The notes under the pieces were generated by a model that worked only from the letters and a program-made list of their open reading frames with translations, ran no database searches and had not been told where the DNA came from. The position numbers were made by a program, and so were the translations under genes. DNA of 64,000 bases from assembly GCF_003240585.1 (NCBI RefSeq), contig NZ_PCDP01000019.1, forward strand, positions 113,536 through 177,535. The letters are read 5' to 3'. Origin of the DNA: Arminella tubonensis (lineage in GTDB: Bacteria > Pseudomonadota > Alphaproteobacteria > Rhizobiales > Rhizobiaceae). Every line of letters starts with the position of its first letter. The stretch's first letter is position 1. This document shows positions 18,351 to 27,104 of the stretch, in pieces.

Positions 18351-18476
18351 ATGACGGCGCGACTGAAATACCTCCTGATCGCGATGACCTTTTCGGTCGG
18401 CCTGTGGATGCTGACGATCGCCGGGACCTTTCTTGTTTGGCGAGCTATCCAATTGGTATTTGCAGCTGTGCCATGA
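18351..18476 (+). CDS. Tiny membrane protein, family member A
   Basis: A 41-residue protein starting MTARLKYLLIAMTFSVGLWM, with one hydrophobic helix covering most of the chain. GGAG lies 6 nt before this ATG; another ATG 6 nt upstream is too close to that site. It shares R4-L5-K6, L8-L9, A11, S15 and W19 with two other tiny proteins at 19073-19213 and 41565-41705. All three flank the polysaccharide locus. Function is unknown; single-helix proteins of this size often tune membrane enzymes. Confidence 0.6.
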   Translation: MTARLKYLLIAMTFSVGLWMLTIAGTFLVWRAIQLVFAAVP

Positions 18477-19072
18477 TTGAAACCCGGAGGATCTTCAACA
18501 ATTTTTCGGACTGGGGCGAGTGTCTGGCGTACTTTGTGGCCGGCGCAATTCCCAACGGCTCGAACTGAGAATACCTTTGGGGCAGCCATTGTCGCGAGCG
18601 CGTGTTGTTGGGCGCATTCTGAGTGTGCGCTGTTGGGTTATCCTAAAATCAAAATCATTTCTCTGCATGTAGCTGGTTGGTCTGGGGTACAAAAATTAGC
18701 GCTGTCTCTGACCTCTTATCCAAAGGCAACCTCCGGCGCGGGAGAACCTACGTTGTGTCTCGTTCGCTCGACATAGTCTGCAAAATTGAGCGTCTTCGGT
18801 GATTTCACTGTATCGAGACGACCTCGTGATCGTCGATAGGTTGGCCTCGGCTGAGGTTAGTTAAACCTATAGTTATTGTCGTTGCCGGCATTGACCCCAC
18901 CTCTTTTGTTCCAAGTTATATGAGCAAGCTGTCAAGGTGGTAGCCAATAGCCAGGAGGCGATCCGGCACCGGGCGGTATGAACCCTCGCCCTAATGTGGC
19001 TCGACTCCCCGGGTGAGAATTCCAGTATGAGTCTCACCCAAATGCGTTGGCTTTAGAACGGGAGGACCTGTT
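18477..19072. other. Intergenic stretch between two tiny membrane protein genes
   Basis: No gene is supported. Short frames exist on both strands without ribosome sites. Confidence 0.4.
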
Positions 19073-19213
19073 GTGACCAATCGACTAAAATGGTTGCTTC
19101 TCGCATTTCTGCTCTCAATAACCTTGTGGGGTGGATTGATGGCGGGCGGTGCGATGGTCATGAGTAGCTTCAATGAGCAACTCGATCTTCACCCAACAGC
19201 TGGCGTCAAATGA
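19073..19213 (+). CDS. Tiny membrane protein, family member B
   Basis: A 46-residue protein from GTG at 19073, with GGGAGGA well placed upstream. It starts TNRLKWLLLAFLLSITLWGG after the initiator and has one membrane helix (about residues 7-30) and a short polar tail. It aligns without gaps to members A and C at R4, L5, K6, L8, L9, A11, S15 and W19. It is 94 bp from the convergent VanZ-like gene at the edge of the polysaccharide locus. Confidence 0.68.
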   Translation: MTNRLKWLLLAFLLSITLWGGLMAGGAMVMSSFNEQLDLHPTAGVK

Positions 19214-19307
19214 AGCGGGTCGCCGCCTTCGTGATCAAGACATGGCTACCCTCTGTACGAGCAATGATAAACGTATTCGCCAATGCTGCATCGAGATTGA
19301 GCCGCTT

Positions 19308-19667
19308 TCAGACGTGATGCCGCTTAACTCGGCCGCGCACGACATTTCCCAAATGAGCGGCCGCGACACCCAGTAACGCACCAGTTGCCTTTACAACTGC
19401 GTCAGCCATATCAGGGTCACGACTGGGAGACAGATATTGGAGATCTTCGATCACGAAAGCGCTGGCAATGCACAAGACGCCTACGATCAGCCAGCGACGG
19501 GGGGACGCGATGACAAAGAAAGCGCTCAAGAGAAAAAACGCCAATGCACGATCAACTTGGACAGGCAGGTAATCGTGTGGTCTGTCCCCTATCGGCGAGA
19601 CCGTCGCAAAAATTATGAAGGCGAGCAACAGCCAAGCCAGGACGCGTGAAATACGAGTTGTCGTCAT
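19308..19667 (-). CDS. VanZ-like family membrane protein
   Basis: A 119-residue protein with three to four membrane helices and the VanZ-like pattern: VSPIGDRP near residue 25, DRALAFFLLSAFF, then a helix ending in IEDLQYLSPSRDPDMADAVV and a final helix with the GALLG turn. VanZ-like proteins of this short type occur beside rhizobial polysaccharide genes; their biochemical role is unknown. It follows the UDP-glucose dehydrogenase gene on the same strand after about 156 bp. Confidence 0.75.
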   Translation of the reverse strand: MTTTRISRVLAWLLLAFIIFATVSPIGDRPHDYLPVQVDRALAFFLLSAFFVIASPRRWLIVGVLCIASAFVIEDLQYLSPSRDPDMADAVVKATGALLGVAAAHLGNVVRGRVKRHHV

Positions 19668-19823
19668 TCAGTCATATTCGGCATCGCATGGTGCAATGCA
19701 ACAGGATAGTTGGGATTTGGCGGATGCCGGAACCTGCTTTGTAAAGTGATTCCGGCATCATTGCTATCGAGACCAAGTCGCTTTGCCCGCGCCGTTTCCT
19801 TCTTCACGGGGATCGGAAATCCG

Positions 19824-21131
19824 CTAGCCTTTCTTGCCAACCGAAAAATAGCTGAACCCGTGCTTGCTGACCTCCGAAGCCGGATAAATGTTGCGCAGGT
19901 CAACAACGACAGGTTCGTTCATGCTGAGCTTCAGGCGTTTGAAGTCCAGCGCTCGGAACTCATCCCACTCGGTGACAATGACAACCGCGTCTGCATTCTC
20001 CGCGATCTCGTAGGGATCGCCACCATAAACCACAGCGCCTAGCATCTCCCTTGCTGCTTCCATGCCTTCCGGGTCATAGGCATGAACGATCGCACCACCG
20101 TCGAGCAAGGCTTGGATGACAGTGATAGACGGGGCATCCCGCATGTCATCCGTATTGGGTTTGAAGGTAAGGCCGAGGATCGCGACCTTCTTGCCCCGGA
20201 CGTTCCCGCCGCAAGCGGCGATAACCTTGCGCCCCATGGCGCGCTTGCGATTGTCGTTGATCGCGACTGTTGTCTCGATCAGTCGTAGGGGGCTGCCAAA
20301 ATCCTGCGCAGTCTTAACGAGCGCCAAAGTATCCTTGGGAAAGCACGATCCACCATAGCCAGGACCCGCGTGCAGAAACTTGTCGCCAATCCGCTTGTCC
20401 ATCCCGATGCCCTTGGCCACCTTTTGAACGTCTGCCCCAAGCTGCTCGCAAAGATCGGCGATTTCATTGATGAAGCTGATCTTCATCGCCAGAAACGCGT
20501 TGGCCGCGTATTTGATCAGCTCGGACGTGCGACGTTCGCAGAAGTAGAGCGGCGCTTCGTTGAGATAGAGGGGACGATAGACCTCGCGCATGACCTCGAT
20601 GGCGCGAGGTTCCTCGGTACCGATAACGATGCGGTCCGGGCGCTTGAAATCTGTGATCGCTGCACCCTCGCGCAGAAACTCCGGGTTGGAGACGACGGCG
20701 ATGTCCTTGCCGGGAAACTCCTCGCGGAAAATGCGCTCTATCTCATCACCCGTGCCAACGGGCACCGTCGACTTCGTGACCACCACGGTAAAGCCACTGA
20801 CGGCCTCAGCAATCTCGCGGGCAGCCGCGTAGACATAGCTCAGATCCGCGTGACCATCGCCGCGGCGGGATGGTGTGCCGACAGCAATGAATACAACATC
20901 CGCCGCGGCGACCGGGGCAGCGAGTTCCTTTGAAAAGCCGAGCCTGCCAGCGCCGCGATTCTGTCGGATGATCGCCTCCAGCCCGGGCTCGAAAATCGGC
21001 ACCTTGCCAGCTTCAAGTGCATTGATTTTTTCTTCGGACTTGTCGACACATGTTACGTCATGGCCGAAATCCGCCATGCACGCACCCGAGACGAGACCGA
21101 CATATCCCGAACCTACCATCACAATACGCAT
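19824..21131 (-). CDS. rkpK: UDP-glucose 6-dehydrogenase
   Basis: A 435-residue UDP-glucose/GDP-mannose dehydrogenase. The N-terminal NAD-binding fold starts MRIVMVGSGYVGLV, the central domain carries KYAANAFLAMKISFINEI, and the catalytic cysteine is C263 in GPGYGGSCFPKDT. The C-terminal UDP-binding domain includes GLTFKPNTDDMRDAPS. It oxidises UDP-glucose to UDP-glucuronate, giving a charged sugar donor for the polysaccharide. The family includes RkpK of Sinorhizobium. A long leader of about 330 bp upstream suggests its own promoter. Confidence 0.93.
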   Translation of the reverse strand: MRIVMVGSGYVGLVSGACMADFGHDVTCVDKSEEKINALEAGKVPIFEPGLEAIIRQNRGAGRLGFSKELAAPVAAADVVFIAVGTPSRRGDGHADLSYVYAAAREIAEAVSGFTVVVTKSTVPVGTGDEIERIFREEFPGKDIAVVSNPEFLREGAAITDFKRPDRIVIGTEEPRAIEVMREVYRPLYLNEAPLYFCERRTSELIKYAANAFLAMKISFINEIADLCEQLGADVQKVAKGIGMDKRIGDKFLHAGPGYGGSCFPKDTLALVKTAQDFGSPLRLIETTVAINDNRKRAMGRKVIAACGGNVRGKKVAILGLTFKPNTDDMRDAPSITVIQALLDGGAIVHAYDPEGMEAAREMLGAVVYGGDPYEIAENADAVVIVTEWDEFRALDFKRLKLSMNEPVVVDLRNIYPASEVSKHGFSYFSVGKKG

Positions 21132-21458
21132 GACGTTCTCTCTCCGAATTCAAATCGTTAAGTATATCTGACAATTGGGATAGATGCTGCATCGCAGCAA
21201 ATCAAGTCAAAACTGGATGATTTGAATAGCAATTCCGCTCATTTTGCATTGAATTTCGACCGATGCGCCGGCTATTCCACAAAACGCATTTCGCAATGCC
21301 AAATCCACCTCAAACGACAGCTCGCCAGTCTCAAATGGGGGCGTTTCGTTACAGTACAGCACGGGGATAAACGCGCATGAAATAGGTCACTTCCGACCAC
21401 GGTGCTGGCACGAATGTGGCAACGGCAGGCGCCCTAAGAACGTGCAAGCCTGATGGAA
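21132..21458. promoter_or_regulatory. Intergenic leader upstream of the UDP-glucose dehydrogenase gene
   Basis: No gene is supported. A short hairpin TGCTGC-ATC-GCAGCA lies at about 21186-21200, and the stretch near 21160-21260 is AT-rich, which suits a promoter. Confidence 0.4.
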
Positions 21459-22394
21459 TCAACGCCCGTGCACGACGGCGTATTCTGCATGCCGATGCCC
21501 GAGCAAAGCGCCAACCTTGCCTAGAACCCTTGCCCCGAGCCGTGCGCACTCGAAGCGCTTGGCTGGATGCCAAAAGAATAAAATGAATGTCGCGGCCACG
21601 ACGAGCACCGTGCCGCATATCCGAACTGTCTCACTGAAAAACCCGAAGCCGGGGGGATGATGCTTTAGATGGACAAGGGTATAGGTGTTGCCAATCCGGT
21701 AGGCACGCTTGAGCATCCAACTGGCCGAGCAGCGAGAAATGGGCATATCCTCCATTACCATCGCATCGTCGGCCCAGGCGAATTTCGTTCCTGCCAGCTT
21801 AAGACCGAGAAGCATGTCCGTATCTTCACCGCCAAGCAGGCCAAAGCCGGGATCAAACCAAGGTGCGGAGCGTCTTCGCAGAAGTGACGCCGTGAATAGA
21901 ATGTTACTGGTTGCGTCGACCCAATCGATCGGTCCTGTTGCGATCTTGGAGAAGTCCGGCAAGTTGGCCTCCGCCAAATGCCGCGGCACGGGCTTTTGGA
22001 AAATACGCCTTACCGGTCCGCCGATGACGTCTGCACCAGTGATCTGTTGGACATTCAAAAGCGCTTCCAACCAGTCTTCGACCGGCCATTCATCATCATC
22101 GATCATCGCGATGAATTGAGCGTGCGGGTACGTTAAAGCCTCGGCAATTAGTGCGTTTCGTGTTTGGGCAATGCCACGCTCTTCCACCGAAATGGCCACA
22201 ATCGGAACGCTGAAACCGGTGGCCATCAATTCTTCGCAGATGGCGATACCTTCTCTGCCGTCAGAATCATTGTCAGCAACAATGACTTGAAAAGGCCTAT
22301 CTGTTGCCAAGACTGATATTGCCTGAAGGCACCGTGCGAGACCGGCAGGACGCCGGAATGTCGGTATGCAGATCACGACATTGTAGCCTGACAT
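21459..22394 (-). CDS. Glycosyltransferase family 2
   Basis: A 311-residue GT-A fold enzyme. It starts MSGYNVVICIPTFRRPAGLA, and has the nucleotide-binding VIVADNDSDGREG and the metal-binding IAMIDDDEWP. One or two hydrophobic segments near the C-terminus (GTVLVVAATFILFFW) suggest membrane association. It resembles ExoM-type transferases that add a sugar to a lipid-linked unit. Donor and linkage are unknown. The ATG at 22394 is preferred; the frame upstream reaches into the co-polymerase gene and is cysteine-rich and unlikely. Confidence 0.85.
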   Translation of the reverse strand: MSGYNVVICIPTFRRPAGLARCLQAISVLATDRPFQVIVADNDSDGREGIAICEELMATGFSVPIVAISVEERGIAQTRNALIAEALTYPHAQFIAMIDDDEWPVEDWLEALLNVQQITGADVIGGPVRRIFQKPVPRHLAEANLPDFSKIATGPIDWVDATSNILFTASLLRRRSAPWFDPGFGLLGGEDTDMLLGLKLAGTKFAWADDAMVMEDMPISRCSASWMLKRAYRIGNTYTLVHLKHHPPGFGFFSETVRICGTVLVVAATFILFFWHPAKRFECARLGARVLGKVGALLGHRHAEYAVVHGR

Positions 22395-22564
22395 TTTGAC
22401 CCTATTCGATATCCGCGCCGGAAATGCGAAGATTTTTTGCGCAGCGCTCAAAACGCAACGATCATCTGAACGGATAATTCGTCCGGCACGCACCTGTCGC
22501 GCAGATCTCATGCACATTGAACTCTGACAGGACCCCATCGAGCAGACAGCAACGCTCCCACCCA

Positions 22565-24823
22565 TCACCCTTCATGATAGTAGGCAGAATAGCGCGAGTG
22601 GTAATACTCATCCGAGCCGAAATCGCGATAGAGCTTCATCTTCTTGGCATCGACCTTGTTGAGAATAACGCCGGCGCATTTGTCATAGAGGCGCGCTTCG
22701 TTGAGAAGCGTGCTGCGAACGACCTTGCGCGACGTGCGCCCCCATTCCACGACCATAAGCACCGTATCGAGCAGGGGGCTGATCGCCCGCGCGTCCACAA
22801 CTGGACCAAGCGGCGGCAGATCAAGCACGATGTAGTCGAAATTCGATTTCGCCTCATCGAGCAGCCTGATCATGGCCGGTGAGACCAAGAGCTCTGGCGA
22901 GTGCGGGACGCGCCGCTTCACCACCGCAGGAAGAAAAGTAAGGTTAGTCTTAGGATCAACGAAGAACGTCTCCTTCATTGGCCTTTGTCCTATCAGGACC
23001 TCCAGGAGACCATCCTCGGCGCTCAGTCCAATTCCGCGGGTTGCGCCAGGATTGCGAAGGTCAGCGTCGATCAGCAATGTTTTGGCGCCCTGCATCGCAA
23101 GCAGTTCAGCAAAATTGACTGCGATCGTCGACTTCCCCTCGCCTGGCAAGGTCGACACCACGCCAATTATCTTGCTGCCCTTCTCGCTGCCCTGAAGATC
23201 GACGGCGATCTTGGCACTGCGCATGGTTTCGGCGAAGGCGGAATGTGGATGCTCCACCACGTATCGAAGGAGATCGTTGTTTGGCCTAACGACCCGGAGA
23301 TCACCGGCTAGCGCCGGCTCATTGATCGGCTTTATCTTTTCGACAAGAAGAGCCGCGCCGAGATATTCCAGATTAAGATTTTGCCTTACCTGCTCGCCAG
23401 TACGGAAGAACCGATCGCGGAATTCTCGAAACGCGCCGAGACCGCCACCCAAGGCAATTCCGAGAAAGGTAGCAATCGCCACGACAAGTGGCTTCTTCGG
23501 CTTGCTCGGCTTGATCGGCGGGGTAGCCTTTGTGATTATCCTTGCTTCCGTGATTGGAAACGACTGTTGCTGTGAAGCCTCTTGAAAGCGGGCAAGGAAC
23601 GTCTGCAACAGGTTCTTATAGCTATCCGCGGCACGCTCAAGCTCCCGGAGCTGAACCTGTGTTTCCCCCGCAACGGCAGATACGCCTGTTGCCTGGGACA
23701 CGTTTAATCGCAATGCGTCTTCTTTTGCTTTTGAGACTTGCAATTCGCTATTGTAGCTTTCAGCAATGCGACCAAGTTCTTCGAACATCTGTCGTTCATA
23801 TTCGGCCATCTCTGCGCGCAAACGGACCGCCTGGATGTGATCAGGACCCAGGCGATTGGAGATCTCCGCCTCGGTCTTTGAGGCCGCCAGGTACTTCTGC
23901 CGCAAATCGTTCGAAACGGAACTTCCAAGGACGTCGGTGACGATGGCATCGGTTCGTTTTGCGTCAATAATGGCCTTGATGCGGTCGTATTTTGCGCGGG
24001 CCTGTGCGGTCTCAGACTGCGCCACGATCAACGCACTATTGAGCTCAGACAGTTGCTGATCACTGATGAGGCTGCCGTCCTTTGCCGACATCAGACCATG
24101 GGTCGTCCGGAATTTTTGAACCTCGAGATCTGATTCCGCGGCCTTCTGCTTGAGTTCGTCGATGCGTTCCTGAAGCCAATCACTCGCCCGCCGTGTCGCC
24201 TCATACCTCGAGTTGAGTTTGTCGACGATATAGGCGTCGGCATAAGCGTCAGCAATCTGGGCGGAAAGCTCGGCATTGGGCGACGTGAAGTCGATATTCA
24301 TGACATAGGATCGGCCGACACGCTGGACGTCCATGTTGTTCAGGAGCACTTCCTTGGCGATCGTCTGAGCGTCCTGCTGCTCACCACCTACCCCAAACCA
24401 AGCCTTGACGTTCACTAGCGACCGAATGTAGCCAAGCAGGGAATTTTCCGATGCCATGAAAATGGCATTGTTGGTCAAATCCAGTTTCTTGATGACGTCA
24501 AGCGCGATGGTATCCGACTTCACAATCTCAAGCTGGCTAAGGACAGTCGACTCGTCATCAACCGTCACGCCGGCGTCCGAAAGCTGGGTAACAATGCCGC
24601 TATTGCCACGCTCGATCAGCACGCTGGTCTCGGCTGTGAATTTCGGCGACGCCGTGAGCGCAAAGGCTACACCCATGACCATAAAAATGACGGCAAAACA
24701 GGCGACGAGACGCCACTGACGGCGTGCGATCGCAAGCAACCGATCAAAATCTAGCGCTTCTATCGGGCTGTTGCTCTCCCACATGTTGTCGCTGCGAGAG
24801 GAGATCTTATCTGGAGACAGCAT
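22565..24823 (-). CDS. exoP: ExoP/Wzc-type polysaccharide co-polymerase with tyrosine kinase domain
   Basis: A 752-residue inner membrane protein. The Wzz domain spans two membrane helices (about residues 38-60 and 445-465) enclosing a long periplasmic coiled-coil part. A PxxP-type TPPIKPSKPKKP precedes the second helix. The cytoplasmic BY-kinase has Walker A TLPGEGKST (about 558-566), Walker A' LLIDADLR (about 583-590) and Walker B YIVLDLPPL (about 664-672). The tail ends in a tyrosine cluster (DEYYHSRYSAYYHEG) for autophosphorylation. It sets chain length and links polymerisation to export. ATG at 24823 is used; a TTG at 24850 or a later ATG are alternatives. Confidence 0.92.
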   Translation of the reverse strand: MLSPDKISSRSDNMWESNSPIEALDFDRLLAIARRQWRLVACFAVIFMVMGVAFALTASPKFTAETSVLIERGNSGIVTQLSDAGVTVDDESTVLSQLEIVKSDTIALDVIKKLDLTNNAIFMASENSLLGYIRSLVNVKAWFGVGGEQQDAQTIAKEVLLNNMDVQRVGRSYVMNIDFTSPNAELSAQIADAYADAYIVDKLNSRYEATRRASDWLQERIDELKQKAAESDLEVQKFRTTHGLMSAKDGSLISDQQLSELNSALIVAQSETAQARAKYDRIKAIIDAKRTDAIVTDVLGSSVSNDLRQKYLAASKTEAEISNRLGPDHIQAVRLRAEMAEYERQMFEELGRIAESYNSELQVSKAKEDALRLNVSQATGVSAVAGETQVQLRELERAADSYKNLLQTFLARFQEASQQQSFPITEARIITKATPPIKPSKPKKPLVVAIATFLGIALGGGLGAFREFRDRFFRTGEQVRQNLNLEYLGAALLVEKIKPINEPALAGDLRVVRPNNDLLRYVVEHPHSAFAETMRSAKIAVDLQGSEKGSKIIGVVSTLPGEGKSTIAVNFAELLAMQGAKTLLIDADLRNPGATRGIGLSAEDGLLEVLIGQRPMKETFFVDPKTNLTFLPAVVKRRVPHSPELLVSPAMIRLLDEAKSNFDYIVLDLPPLGPVVDARAISPLLDTVLMVVEWGRTSRKVVRSTLLNEARLYDKCAGVILNKVDAKKMKLYRDFGSDEYYHSRYSAYYHEG

Positions 24824-24850
24824 TCGGTACTCACGTTTTGAAGGGTTCAA

Positions 24851-25231
24851 TTTGACTTCAATTTCGAACAGCCTGACCTTTGACCAGGTCTAACTGCCAA
24901 GTTCATTACGTTCGCCGTTGGCTGCGAACGCCTGTTTGACTTCCGCAAGCACACACCCTCCAATGTCTGCCGCATGTCCCCTGACCCCTCTCATCGCCGC
25001 TGCCGCGGTTTACTCGTGCCCGGGTACTGATCTTCACCTCAACCGGCAAGGAAACGACCATGTCTCGCCTCCTGGCCACGCTCACAGCAACGCCGCTCCA
25101 TCTGAACCAGCTCAACACCTATCCAGGTGCTTTTCCAAAACAGATCGACTGACCCGAGGAGCCCAACTGACAAGATGGTCATCCTCCGCCGTCTCGTTCC
25201 GCAACGCCTCACGCCCGCACGCCATCCGAGT
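24851..25231. other. Intergenic stretch between the co-polymerase and exporter genes
   Basis: No gene is supported; plus-strand frames here overlap the antisense of the exporter gene. A promoter for the co-polymerase gene may lie at the low-coordinate end. Confidence 0.4.
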
Positions 25232-26407
25232 TTATTTCACTGCATTGTTCGCCTGGGATGCCGACGAAGTCACCGTGCTTGCAATATCGAGAAACTTCAC
25301 AAGTTCAACAGAAGACGCGTTCGAGACATAAAGGACGTCTTTATCCTGCATTGCAAACTTCTGCGCGGTGAACAGGCCTGCCGGATCTCGCAGATTGGCG
25401 CGGAACACGACAGGAATGACCTGCCCCTTAAAGCTGGAAACGTTGACACCCATTCTTTGCAATGACTGTCGCCCGACCGTTCGATAGACGAAAACCTGCG
25501 CCGGGTTCGCCTTGCTGTCCAGCAAGCCACCGGCCTTTGCCAACGCATCGCTGAGCGTCAAATTGGTGTCGGCGAAGTCAAACTGGCCATTGAGCCCAGA
25601 CGCGCCGAAGACTGTGTAAGTGCGGCGTACGTGATCCGCGATGACGGTATCGCCCGGCGACAGGAAGATGTTCTCGGCCGGGTTATCTAGAATAGCGCGA
25701 TAGCCGACGGTTGCAGTCTTATTTTGACGCTGCAGCGTGATATTCGTCTCCAGGCCAGCTGCAGACAGACCGCCAGCCTGGGAGATCGCATCAAGGACAC
25801 GCTCGCCTGCAGCCGTGAGTTCAAATTTCGCAGGATTTTTCACGTCGCCGAGCACGGCAATCTGGCTCGATCTGCTCGTCACCGTCGTTACCACGACTTG
25901 CGGTTCGATCGCGCGATTCTTAAGCTTTTCGACGATGTCGCTCTCGACCTGTTCCTTGGTGCGGCCGACAGCCCTTATCTGCCCTGCATAGGGGATACTT
26001 ATGGTGCCGCCACGATCGATTGTCTGATTGGGAAGGGTAACATAATTGCCCGGGCGGCTGCCCGCATCCGTTGGGATAAACAGGCCGCCTGATTGCGCTT
26101 CGAAAATCGCGACCTGAACGACGTCACCATATCCGAGTGGAACATCATGCGGGCTACCGCGGCGGCCACCAAAACTGCTCCTCAAGGAGACTGACCCCGG
26201 CGCTTCGAAATACCCCAAAGTATTCTCATTGAGATCGAGCAGCGCGTAGTCGATGCCGACTTTGCGATCTTCCTTTGCTACTGTAATAGCAGCTTTGCTT
26301 TCGACCACCTGACCATCCGGGCCGGAGCGTGGAAGTGATGTGCAACCGGAAAGCAACAGCAAGAACGCAACAAGAAATGTATTTTTGCCAGCTATGCTCG
26401 TAATCAT
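25232..26407 (-). CDS. Outer membrane polysaccharide export lipoprotein (Wza/ExoF type)
   Basis: A 391-residue exported lipoprotein. The signal peptide ends at the lipobox LLLSGC (Cys near residue 22). A polysaccharide export domain follows (about 85-185, YGDVVQVAIFEAQ and GTISIPYAGQIRAVGRT), then two SLBB-type domains (about 190-290 and 300-370). It should form the outer membrane channel that works with the ExoP-type protein. The VLGDVKNPAKFELTAAGERV stretch is typical. It reads toward the co-polymerase gene, about 410 bp upstream of it. Confidence 0.9.
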   Translation of the reverse strand: MITSIAGKNTFLVAFLLLLSGCTSLPRSGPDGQVVESKAAITVAKEDRKVGIDYALLDLNENTLGYFEAPGSVSLRSSFGGRRGSPHDVPLGYGDVVQVAIFEAQSGGLFIPTDAGSRPGNYVTLPNQTIDRGGTISIPYAGQIRAVGRTKEQVESDIVEKLKNRAIEPQVVVTTVTSRSSQIAVLGDVKNPAKFELTAAGERVLDAISQAGGLSAAGLETNITLQRQNKTATVGYRAILDNPAENIFLSPGDTVIADHVRRTYTVFGASGLNGQFDFADTNLTLSDALAKAGGLLDSKANPAQVFVYRTVGRQSLQRMGVNVSSFKGQVIPVVFRANLRDPAGLFTAQKFAMQDKDVLYVSNASSVELVKFLDIASTVTSSASQANNAVK

Positions 26408-27104
26408 ATGGAGTCCACTTAATTCATTTACAACGCCTTTACCCGATCAATTTCGCAAATACCAGAGGGCCAAGAGGTCTTTGCGGCATGTAGTAAATTA
26501 CCGGGCATACATGTGGCAATGAAACAACATAAGCGCATGAAAGCGCTGAATTTGTTCACACGATTCTTGAAGAGGGACGTTTTCGATTGATAAGAGACTG
26601 TTACAATGTATTTCGATTGCCACCCCCACAGACCTTCCGGTCAGTATTCTGTGATTAGAAGGGTCATGATGGTTTTTTACTCATTCTTAGCCATCATTGC
26701 CTATTTAATAGACAATAAATTCTCCAAGGACGGGAAGAATGGAACCGCGCTACTATTGCGATCACAGGGCGAAATTCTGGATGTGCAAGGATTGGAAGTT
26801 GGCGGAGGTATCGCTCCTCTGTCGCCTTATCGTCTGATGCCCAGGGTGGAGCGATTGGCGCCAGCGTCGTCATCGCCGGGCGGGAAGATACTGCGTCTGA
26901 GCGGCTCGACCGCGGGAGCGACATCGGCGAGCGGGCGCATGTTCAGGGTATTGGCAAATCGTATGAACTCCCTCTGAATCGACATCGGGAAATTAAATGG
27001 GGGCACGAGCCGATAGCGCGGCTCCCCAAGTGACCGCCGGTTGTCACTTGGCCAATCAGGCGATCTACACATCATGATACGCAAGGGCAGCAAGGTGCAA
27101 TTAA
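26408..27104. promoter_or_regulatory. Intergenic region between divergent exporter and acyltransferase genes
   Basis: Nearly 700 bp between divergent genes. It is AT-rich at 26580-26720. A plus-strand frame at 26606-26977 is open for 123 codons, with a hydrophobic start (MVFYSFLAIIAYLI), but it is not recognised and may be chance. Promoters of both flanking genes should be here. Confidence 0.4.

Noticed and set aside
17931..18452. Long minus-strand open frame of 173 codons
   Set aside because: No ribosome site or family resemblance; the composition looks like chance, and a better small gene (18351-18476) lies opposite.
22395..22568. Extended N-terminus of the GT2 gene at 21459-22394, overlapping the co-polymerase gene
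   Set aside because: The extra 58 residues are cysteine-rich and unlike glycosyltransferases; the GT2 fold starts cleanly at the ATG at 22394.
26606..26977. 123-codon plus-strand frame in the exporter/acyltransferase intergenic region
   Set aside because: Only the first 20 residues look protein-like; no ribosome site or homology was recognised.
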